64,000 nt of DNA from Eupeodes corollae (taxonomy: Eukaryota; Arthropoda; Insecta; Diptera; Syrphidae): assembly GCF_945859685.1 (NCBI RefSeq), contig NC_079147.1, positions 180,713,174-180,777,173 on the forward strand. The letters are read 5' to 3'. The notes under the pieces were generated by a model, which had not been told where the DNA came from, ran no database searches, and worked only from the letters and a program-made list of their open reading frames with translations. Every line of letters begins with the position of its first letter. Position 1 is the first letter of the stretch. Shown here piece by piece: positions 36,701 to 48,700 of the stretch. The position numbers were made by a program, and so were the translations under genes.

Positions 36701-39700
36701 TCCGAGGCAAAACGGAGCCCTGGGGCACACTAGCGTTTACTTTGTGGATTCCACATTTGAACTCGTCTTATACTACATGAATTAAACGGTCCGAAAGATA
36801 ACTTTTAACACAGCAAAGAAGAATGCTCCTAACCAAATTATCTCCATCTGCTTTGAAAAGCTCAACACTTAAAGTCATCTGTTCCATCAGCTTTGTCAGA
36901 CTTTAGTTTAGATATGGCAATCAATAAAATATGGTGGCACTAGCATAATGGTATGAAGGTGTTTCTGATAAGATTGTTTGGGCCTTTATACCGATTTAAT
37001 GTTGTGATGGATTAGTATATTTAAGTTGGTACACTTCAGAGAACCATGATACCTTAAGCTGAGGATTAAAGAAATCATTCAACAAGACAATGACCCCACG
37101 TACAATAGCAACAAAGTTTATGTTCTTTTAAGTCATCAAGATTTCTGTAATTCACTGACCTTCTTATAACCTTAATATCAACTCCATAGGGAACCTTAAA
37201 GCTTATATGTTCTAATGTGAATTTATAAAGGTAACTAAACATTATAAACCAGGTAATTATTTTAAATAGTTTCTGATACTGAAACTATCGATAAATAATT
37301 CTTTTGAGTCAATAACTACCGAGGTATTTGACTCTAAGTCAATTTCCGTAGGTTTCCTCAGAACAAGTAGCATATTCGAAAATTCGGGTATTGAAATAAT
37401 ATAAAAGTCAATGTGCAAGTTCATAAAACATACAAATTAAATTTGTATTCAAGAAAAATATAAATTTGTTGAGACCTATTCAGGAGACGATCTTAAATTA
37501 AAATAAAAAAAAAAGTTTGTATTCAAAATAAAAATTGTGTTCAAATACATTTTTAGATTTTCAACCGTAATAATGACTGGAAGAGTTTCCGCATAGATTT
37601 TTGATGATGGAACTGCAAGAACTGTGGTATCCCTTCTTATTGGAAGTTTTCCAGTGATCTTAAACATTGATAAATTAACGCCAAGGTAATCTTTACCTTC
37701 AGTTGTTCTCAGTTACCAGTCTACTTTCCAATAAAATTGCCTAGTGGATAGTTATTGCTATCATTGAAATCAATCCGGAGAAATATTTAAATAGATACTT
37801 TAATTTGTTTTCTTTTGATTAGAAAAAAAAAAAACAATTTTGTCAAAAAATAGAGCGAATTGCTGCACTGAATAATTATACAATTACAATGACAATCAGG
37901 ATTTTTTTCCAATGATGGCTGCAGGTGGACCTTTAATTGGAGGGTAATTTGGCACCTGACCAATCAAGCACTAGAAACTTGTCTTGCCTTCAAATCCCTT
38001 ATGTTGTCTCATCCTGGTCAATCACAATGTTAAATTTGTGTGCTGTCAAAATGACAATGCAAATCATGGAATTATTTTCGACCGTGCGATTATAGATGAG
38101 TTTTCCAACAACAAAATTTAAACGGAATATAGCGCTTAACCTGACTGTTTAAATGGTTATTGGTGGTTAAATATTTAAGTAAGCTGTAATTTTTATTATT
38201 CGTAAGGGGGCGACTTTCCATTACCGCAGCACATTTCCTTCTGATTTTTTTACATTAAGGTAGGGGTCTCAATAAAACACGTTTTAAATATCAAGGCGAA
38301 GAAACACCTTTAAGTCATAGAAAAAAATATTTTCTTGTTCGGACTTAACCCTACTGGATAACAAAAGTATTCATTTTTATAAAGATGGATCCAGTACAAA
38401 TAAGGGAGTTGGTAGTGGAGTGTACTCAGAATAGCCTAAGGCTAAGCATCTCATTCCGCTAAAAAAAAAATAGCTTTTGCGATAGCAAACTCTAGGTGGC
38501 ACAATTTACTTACATGCGCAGCCACAAAACTTATATGGCCTTCACTGGACTTAAAGCGCTCTAAAGCCTTGTTATCTCAAAGCAGACTTCATATTAGCTT
38601 CCTAATAGGTGTCCTTACGGGACACTGTCTTATATGCAGACACGCAATACGACTTGGTGTAGCCTCAAATGACTTCTGCAGGAGCTGTATGGACGAAGAA
38701 GAAGAGGAAACAATCTCTCATCTCCTATGCCCTTTCCCTGCTCTTTCACTCAGACGCAAACTACATCTGGGGGACTACTCTTTTGATAATCCCACTAGCT
38801 AAAAAGGATATCAAATATATTCTTCGCTTTAAAAAAAGCTCAAAATGGTTCGACTAGTAAGAAGTAATTCTCTAGATTCATGTGGTATTACACAATGGGC
38901 CTTTGCTTTTGGCCTAAGTGTGTGGATTCTGAATCCGCAGCCACTTTAACCTAACCTAACCCCACTTTTTTTGTATTTCATTTTTAGAGCCTAAAACAAT
39001 TTTTTTTGAATTGGTAACATGGCGAGGTACTAACAGCTAGGTATATACATAGGTATATAACCCCCCGCTTGGGATCACTATAGGATTTGGGGTGGGTACG
39101 AGTATGGGTATATACAAAGTACTTTTTGCATTTGAGCACTAAAGCAGAAGAAATCCCCAATAAAAAAGCAAGTATGGCAACACTGAACAAAAAATATGGA
39201 AGAATGTCAAAATCAACCATTTATGCTCGTTTTGTATGTACAAAAGTGAACTTTCAAGATTAATTTAAAATAGAAATAAATGTTTCCTCGCACTTAAATT
39301 GCTTTAGTTATTTATTTGCACATATGTTTTAAATAAAAAAAAAACACGAGTCCAAATTAGTGATGCGGTAATGGAAAGTTCCTTCGTAAGTCTCGCTGAA
39401 ATTGTTTTTATATTCACTCATCTCAATTTATAAAATGACACCCCACACCTTTTAACCCTTTTAACTATAATTTTCAAACATTAAGCCTTTCAAATTTAGA
39501 AAATACTTGAATAAGCTGGGCATTATTCAATAACTAAGCAAATGCAAACGCACCATTAAACACAAATAATTGCAAGAGGTCGCCTGTATCGATAAAAAGA
39601 ACCTTGATTTTGACGTCTCAATTATTTTTGCAATTTTCTTTTTGCTGTATTTTTCATAAGAATAAACATTCCCTCAAAAAAACACTTAAATCTTCTAAAA

Positions 39701-42700
39701 AGAGCCAAATTATCTTTAAGGAATTTCTTACTTTAATAAATTTTATTCAACATTACTCCGAGTAAGGGAAAAAACAAAATTTTGTCGCTTAAAATGCGGC
39801 GAATGAACAATTTAATTACCCTCTTCAGTGCCATTTTTGCATTTTTCTTCGGTTCCTTTTTGACGACAATCATTACAAATATCGAAAAATGTCCCTCAAA
39901 AACAACGGTGTCCAAATTGGACCAAAATCATGAAATATTCTTAATGGTGCTGATTCTATCGGCACCCAATTATATAGAGAAACGACAAATAATCCGAGAC
40001 ACTTGGCTTAAAACTGGAGGTCCTCTGGTTCAACCCTATTACCCGGAGGACTTTGTATATGTTCCTGACTACGATGCAGATGGCTTTCTCGAAATGGAAT
40101 CAGTTGCTGAACAATCGAATCATATACGGAACTATGTGGATTGGTTAGATGGCGTAGAAAATGCCGTTGCTAGCAGGAGGTACATCAAAGTCAAACATTG
40201 CTTTGCCATTGGGACGAAGAATCTCAGTCCAGTTCTCTTGGGAGAATTGAAGAAGGAACAGAAAGAGTTTAACGATATGCTGTTCTTGCCTAAATTGCAT
40301 GATTCCTACTCAAACCTCACAAAGAAGCTGATTCTCTCCCTCGAGCATCTCACCAATCATGAGTCGTTTACCTATCTACTTAAAGTAGACGATGATTCTT
40401 ACGTGAAGATGGACTATCTGCTCAATGAACTTGTTTCTTTCGATAGGAAACTGATTCGCAAGTCCTCCGGCTACAAGGCAAATCCAATCCCAGAACTCTA
40501 CTGGGGATTCTTCAATGGCAGAGCAGCCATTAAAACGAGGGGACAATGGAAAGAGGAACATTATTACATCTGTGGCAAATATGCGCCTTATGCTCTTGGG
40601 GGAGGATATGTCATTAGTCGGTCCATTGCCGAATATATCGATGCCAACTCTCAAATCCTTAACACTTATGTTAGCGAAGACATATCCATGGGAACTTGGT
40701 TGGCCCCGCTGCGGAATGTCTACAGACGGCATGATATTCGCTTCGACACCGGCTACATGCCAAGGAAGTGTCGTCGGCAGCATTTGGTTCTGCATAAGCG
40801 AACAATTCAGCAAATGAAAGATCTGTATGAGGGCAAGTTATGTACGTTCGAGGTTCCAAATGAACACAGTCTCAAGCGCCCCTTGGAATACTATTACGAT
40901 TGGAAGAAACCAGCGGATTCATGCTGTAATAATATAGCAGCTTAGAATAAGTAGAGATCGTAATTGTTTTTATATCAACTAAACTTTTCTAGTCACTACG
41001 TGTAATTCATAACCAAAAAGACTTAAAAAATATATAATCTCTATATACATAGATTAACTTGAGTATATGTAATTTGTGTGATTCACTGATGATTTAAAAC
41101 TCTAAGACTTACCTGTGTTCTATAAGCCACTGTACCCGATCGTCGGTCTCATAGAGGCTAGCTATGACCAAGTCCTTGGGAGCGATAATGAAGTAACGAT
41201 TCTCTTCAATAATACAGCCCAGCATATAATCGTTCACGGTGTATTCTTCGTAACTGAAATGAGCAAGAAAGAGGAATGCCTATCAAGAGTCTGACTTATT
41301 TTTCTTATGTTTTGACGACTATTTTTGTATAGGAACTTATTTCAAAATAAAAAAAAATAAAGAAAATTGGTAAATTTTTATTGTTATTACTTCTTACAAA
41401 TTTTCTTAGTTTATTTCTTACCTGGAAATATCTAAAGTGGGGAAAGTAAATGACGTTCAATAATTGGTAATCAGTTTAAAGGCCTTTTTAAGTAAACTAA
41501 GCTAAATATTTTGTTTAAAATGGTTCAATTCTTATAATTTTTTTTGCAAATGTGTACTGAACCACTTTTTTTCTACACTAAATTGTAGAAACAAACTTTG
41601 ACTAAGTTGGTAAGTGCAGGCTTTGTTACACATGCTCAAATATGTTCATGAACAATTTGGTCGGAAGAAAGCATACCCGATTAATGGTACCTGAGTATTG
41701 TTTTCCCAATACTGAAAAAAGGAGAGTCTTTAAACTCACCAACTATAGAGAAATCGGTATCCTTAACATCGCATAAAAAACCTTCTCAGCTGTAATATGA
41801 GAACGTCTAAGGCCTATTGTAAAGAACCTAATAGGTCCTTATCAGTGTGGTTCTTAGACCAAAAATGTCCACAGTCGATCAAATATTCACATTATGACAA
41901 TTCCTGAAAAAACCAAGAAAATCAAATCGACACCCGCCATTGATTTCAACGTTTTCAAGGCAGTCCCTGCCAGTTCCTGAAATGTACAGATACAGAGCAA
42001 TGTCTAGTTTTTGCATCCCTGCCAAACTCGTCTAAATAAATCGAACTTTTGAATGTCAAAAAAGGCTTTAGACAAGGTTACGCGCTGTCATGTGGTTTCT
42101 TTAACATTGTTCTTGAGAGAATAGGGCAGAGCTCCCACGTCAATACTTGCGGCACCATCTTCCAAAAATCTCTCAAATTACTCGCATATACTGATGACAT
42201 TGACATAATCGGAAGAACTCTGCATGATGTCAATGACCAACGGCAAAAGTGGTTAAAGCGGATAGTGATGGCAAAACAAAGTTCATGCTGTCACGAAAAA
42301 AGGGACTACAAGACCCAACATCTTGTTGAAAACGTAAGCATCGACAGACGCAACTTTGTAGTTGTTAAGGACTTTGTTTATTTGGTCTCCGCTATGAATG
42401 CAGAAAGCAAGACAACCGCTGTATTCAAACTAAGAAGCACTAAGGGCTAAGAGAGCATTTGAGTGAAAAGCTCTCTCTTGAGCAACCAAAATATCTCTAC
42501 ATAAAGCCCTCATCATCCCCGTCCTGCTGAAGAATGGTATATGACAAAAGCGAACAGAGCACCTTGTGTCGTTTCCAGTTCTTCTCGTGATCTACAGTCT
42601 CGTATGCATAGAAGGTGAATGGAGTAGAAGATGGATCTACGAGCTGTACAGCGAAGTACACTTATCCAGAAGGATAAAAGTCCAACGACTGATATGGTTA

Positions 42701-45700
42701 AGTCACGTATAGTGCATAAAAACCAAAGCTACTCAATTTGGAGTGCGCAACTGGAGATATTTAGCTCGGGACCAAGCTAGATTGAAAAGTTGGTTGGGTG
42801 AGTCTCTAGTCCACACAGAACTGTAGCATCGCGTACATAAATAAAACATCGCATCACAAACAACACATCGAACGTAGGAATATTTGAGAAATAATTACAA
42901 AATTATGTAGGTTTAATATTCATCGATAAAATATTAGTTGACTTGAAAACAAGGGAATAATAGAAATGATAGAATAAGAAGAAAAAAAAGAGAAAAAGAT
43001 AGTTAGAGTTAAGAAGAGAACAAAACCTAAGTTAATTTAGTTGCTCTGGTTAGAAAATAAGTTTTTAATACTTTAATGGAAAATTGTGCATATCACTTAT
43101 ATCCCGCAGATGAGTGATAAGCGAGTTCCAGAGGCGAAATGCAGCGATGAAAAATTGCCTTTCTGAGGTCAAACACAAAAAGCGTAGCAAAATTACCGAC
43201 ATTCTGATTTTTCAAAGAAATAAGCTGGTTGACGTGTTTTCAAGATTTTAAAAAACAGTATCAATGTTCGACGTTTCATGAAGTCATTTAAAGGCATATT
43301 TAGTAGAATCTCTTGCAAATGTGAAACATGGATCTGTCGATTGATACTATTAAAGGCTATGTTTAGTTTATTTTTGCTGATGGAATCACAGTTGTAAAAA
43401 ATTTCGCATCCATGAGTGAGAACTGGTATTACTAGGGTCCTTGCTAGTATTAGTCTGGTTTTAAATGAAGTAAAGTTTTGGGCGGTCCACAGCGTTCTAA
43501 GCGTTCCATAGGTTTTACCAATCAATTGGTTGATGTGATCATTCCAGGTCAATGTTCTATTGAAGATTACACCTAGATTTTTATTAGAATTAACGAATTC
43601 TAGTGGGTTCTCGTTTGGAATTATGGAAAGAAAGTTTGTTAAATCTAATTGTTTTCTTAATATAACCAGGAATTTGCATTTGCTTGCCTTGAGAATCAAC
43701 CCATTGCAACACGCCCAGTAGGATTTTTTTAGTTCTTGGTTCAAGTTCTTGATTCAAGGTGAAAACGCAATCTTCAATTAAACCCAAAGAACAGCTTTTG
43801 TAAATTTGAATGTGATCGGCATAAAAATGTTTTAATACTTACATTATAATAAAACAGACTTCATTCAATAGATAGAAAAGGAAGATTGAAATCGGTCTAA
43901 ATTCATTACAAAGCTAGTTATTGGGGATAGGAATTATTTTTGCTATTTTCCATTGCTGCGGGAAAATGCCAGTGGTAAGGATTGTATTGAATACATGTTT
44001 AAAGTAGGGTAGAAACAACAGAATAGACCCTTTAATGAAAATTGGATTCAAATCATCAGCACTAGTGGCATTGGAATTTATACTTATGCAGCTTTCAACT
44101 ATGTCTAAGGCGTTCAAACAATCGAAACTGGACAAAGTGTCTGTAGAAGTTGGTGGTATGATTTTGAGAGATACATGATCTCTCATTTATATTCATTGCA
44201 GCTGGAAAACTATTTCTTTGTTTACCTAATCCTGGCTTTCGGAGGTTGTTCTATAGTTTACGCCCATCGGATCTTAAATCTAGACGGTTAGAGTAGAATT
44301 GTACTTTTGCGCGTCTAACCTCTGGAACTACTTTATTTCGTTATGATTTGTACAATTTTCTGAGCTTGTTAATACGTGAGTATAGTGAACACACAGAAGA
44401 AAGAAAATAGTTAACTGCAATTATTGGCAGTAGAACCAAACCTTCTATAAACGTTTTTCATACTTCCGGCCATTGCCTTGATGTAAGTACTATTTAATTA
44501 ACCTTTCCGCTGCTCAAGATAGTACGGGAAGGCTAAAGCTTGTATTCAAAATATGTTCTTTACAATTACGTATATTTTATCAGTAGAAAACTAGGACCAA
44601 GTGACTAACAATTTTTAACCATTTCTTTGTGTGATACGTTTTAGGGATACCATGACAGTCCTACGCATTAACCGTCATGCCATGAGCCCTACAATATTGT
44701 TAATTAAAAAACAACTTAATGTCGTTTTGCTGGAGGTATTCAGCCCTATTCCGAAGTCCATCATAATCGGAAACTTTTAACGAATTCCGAAAAAACTATT
44801 ATCAATTAGGAAAAATTTATACAATTTTGTATTACAAAAGGATTTGGTAATAGTTTTTTTTCGGAATTCGTAAAAGTTTCCGATAACCATAAAATTCCTG
44901 ATAAGGCTATTTATATTTTACGTTTTTATCGCAAACATTTGGTGGGTCTCACGCATGGCTTTTGATCTTGGCAAACTATACTAAACTTCAGTTTAAGTTC
45001 TTTTCTCAAGCTTAATTAAATTAAATTGATTTTTATCACAGATGTCTGTGGTTGGGTTAAGCCCTTTAGGTCACATCATAAATCTAGTTATCTTTCTCTT
45101 CTCTTCTGCCTGATGGTTGGTGTCTTTTTTATTTTATTTAAATATCGTAATTGCTTAAAAATAGTAAGATTTAGAATCTTATAAAGTAGCTGTAAGCTTA
45201 TTTAACAAAAAAAAAGCTGAGCCAAGATAATAATAAAAAAAAGAATTTACTTTAAATTATTAAAACTATCATAAGATACAAAAATTCAATGATTATTAAA
45301 AATGTTCATATTAAAAAATGAGCATCAAGCAATTTTTTTATGCTTGTTGCGTTCAGATTTTGTTTTATACTACGAAGTAAAGTGTTCCAAAGCTTAACCG
45401 AATTAAGAGCTGAACGTAATTTGATTGTTAACAATAGATTTTAATTTATTGTCAATATTTATAAATAAATAAATTAACCGAATTTACAAAAAATTGACAT
45501 TCCGATGTTAAATATATATTTTTCCAAGGGCATGTCTAGTAAGCGCGAAGCAAAAACAGATATCCTATCATGTCTACGTAATCCAAAAAAAAAAACATAA
45601 CGAACGATTGAGTTGAAAGCTACATTAAGTTTTCGCCTGCTCGTGAAACTGGATAGGAATTACCAAGGATTTAGCGAAAAGCAAACGCGTTTTTAATGGT

Positions 45701-48700
45701 GATAAAGATTGTGAAACCCATAACGGACGAAGTACTCCATAGATCCTACCAACAAGATCATCCCAAGTCAAAAGACGATTAAAAGTCACACTATGATTCT
45801 TTGCTGTAACCACATATTCGATGGTAGCATTGCTCAGACCAATCGGTGGAAAATAAAAAAGGTCAAGAGATTTTTTATTAATTACAAGACATTTGGATCT
45901 TTTTGGGTTCAACATAAGTCCGTTTGACAAAGACCAAATAGCCACTCTCTTGAGGTCTTCATTGACACAGAAAGCTCCTTGTTCTAAAAGGCCAAGTGGA
46001 CAACTGAAGTAAAGCTGAACGTCATCAGCATACAAGTGAGAGCTGCAATTAACTAATGAAGATGGAAGGTCATTTACAGAAGCAGAAAACAAGAAAGTAT
46101 GGAACCTTGTGGTACACCAGTGTCACTGCTTGCTTTCTATCAATTAGATAAGAAAAAATTAATTTGGTTGCACTAGATGAAAAATTTAAATTTTGCATGA
46201 GCTTTCTACATAGATTGACATGATTAACAAAATCAAAAGCCTTCGAATAATCCAACAAAACTAGAAACGTAACATTGTCTTTATCTAATACTTTACTAAT
46301 GTCATCATTAACGTTTAAAAGTGCTGTGTTTCTTTCGAAATTCAGATTGATAAGGCAAGGGTTTCTTTTTTTATATTTAATATTTGAATGTATTCATAAA
46401 TCATACATTTCGGTAGACATTTTTCGATTTTTTAAGATATTGGTGAATTTTTCAAAAACGTACCTGAAAAATATAATTAATTGCTCTCTAAATTAGTTTG
46501 CAATCAGAAGATAAATATCTTTTAATAATAACGATTTTTACTATGTAGTTTCTATCACCTTTTGCTTATATAGCCATGTCGTTTTGGCTGTCGTTTAGAT
46601 AAAGAGGAAATTATAATAATGGTATTTATCATTTGTGCTCAAAGATACTTAGGTTAGGCTAGGTTAAGTTGAACTGGCTATGCGGAATTGAGTAAGATAC
46701 ACTTAGGCCAGTTGTTGGCCTATATTGTGATACCACATGAATCTTGAGGCATTCTTTTAAAGTTCAATGAAACCAATTGATGTTCCTTACAAAATGTAAA
46801 AGACTAGATGTTAGTGTGTTTTGAGATCGTTCAGATCGTTATGTCGTTTTAAAAAAATTGTCTCCTTAGTGAGCCCTACCGGTTGGGGTCAAAATACTGT
46901 ATTCCAAAATTTTGCATATTAAATTTCAGTATTTTAAAATACTGTAAATAAGGCTGAAAAATAAAAATAGCTTTGATAATGTAAAAAAGTTCAGCTTTTT
47001 TAAATACATGGTTTTGAAACAGAATACTCTTTTTTTTAAAGAAAACATCATACAAATTTTGCAATATGTTATCTCTTAAACAATAACATATGTACCTATG
47101 ATAATTCAAAAGTCTTTTAATTAATACAAACCAAAACAAAACAAATGGTTTTTTCTTCTTATTTTCTCTTTCTCATGTTCTTCTTCTTAATTGTTTGTTC
47201 TTCTCTCACATTTGTACGTAAATTGTTCCTATTAAAATCAACAATTGCACCAAATTAATTGATTTGTCAAAACTTCCAGTATTATAAGATCCAGTATTTT
47301 GACAATACAGAATATTAACCATACAGTATTATGGCCACACAATATCATACAGAATTTTAACCATACCGTGTTTTAAAATACAGCATTTCGAGCTGCTTTT
47401 TCAGCTAGAGCAGGTCAGGTACAGGTTAGTTTAGGTTAAAGTGGCTGTTAATGATGGAATCCTCCTAAGCTCAATGGAACCAGTTTGAGTCTGTGCTAAT
47501 ATTATATAGATGGTTTAGATCGTTAAAGAAGAATTCTTCTAGGTAATTCTTGCGTTTTTGAGCTAGCGCAGGGCATGTACAGAGACGTGAAGAACTGTTT
47601 CTTAGTCTTCCTCATCCATACAGCTTCTGCAAAAAACCAATACGCCTAGCTGCGTGGCGTACTGTCCTATCAGACAGTGTTCGGTTATGACACCATTTAT
47701 CAAACTTACATGCAATCTACTTAGAGATATCAAGCACCTTGAGCGCTTTAAATCTAGAGTAGACCAGATGTTATTCATAGCTTCACATGCAGTGATGTTT
47801 TTTTTTATTTATTGCGTCTTGTTTTAGCAAAAGTTTACATGTAGCGATTGGTAAATGAGCTTTTGCCAAACGTGATATAATGGGTAGTGCTCAACCATTT
47901 TTGGCGACTTTACCAGCTTTACAATTTCCTGGAATGTCTCTATGGCTCGATAGTTATGAACTTTTATAGAGTTTGTAGAGACAGAGTCCAGATTAAATGA
48001 CGGCCTGAGATGTTGATATCAACTTTTCAGGCCAAACCTTTTTTTATAGCTAAAAGCTCTGCTTTTGAACACCCTTTATGGTTGAGAAGATGGAATGAGA
48101 GGATCAATTTTAGTCGTTCAGAGTACACGCCTTCACCAACTCCGTCATTAGTTTTTGATCCATCTTTATAAAATTAGATTGACTCGTCTTCCAGGAATGG
48201 CCTTCCTAAAAAGATCTGGAAGCTTCTATCGAACTGAAGTTGAGGGATAGTGAAGTCTATTTGCTTTGGAATTGCTTCTAAATAATCAAGAATTACGGAT
48301 AATATTGTCATAAGTGCACGTTGATAAAGATTTTCGGCAACTATTTGTTTGTTAACTATATCTAGAGGGAGAGAGAGAAGCCATCCGCTTATATTATATA
48401 GACAAGATGAACGTTGGACTTTGCTAAGTTTATCGCGGTTAACACCCTTCTCTAAAGAAGTCCTCTATAATAACACACCGTAAATAAACTTACTCTGCAA
48501 ATATTTTAACAGAACGCCATCCAAAAGATAAATTTATTAAAGATTTTAAAGGAGTAAAGTTATGTTTTGTGCATTTGGGCATTAATTTGATGCCAGGGCC
48601 TTAAATCTAAGCCAACGAATTATTCTACATATCTGATTAGGATAACTCTACCAAGGCAAATGTATTGTGTTATGTTACAGAAAGAATCTCAATAACAAGC

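Noticed and set aside
40376..40813. 145-residue minus-strand open frame
   Set aside because: Antisense to the B3GALT6 coding region; no support.
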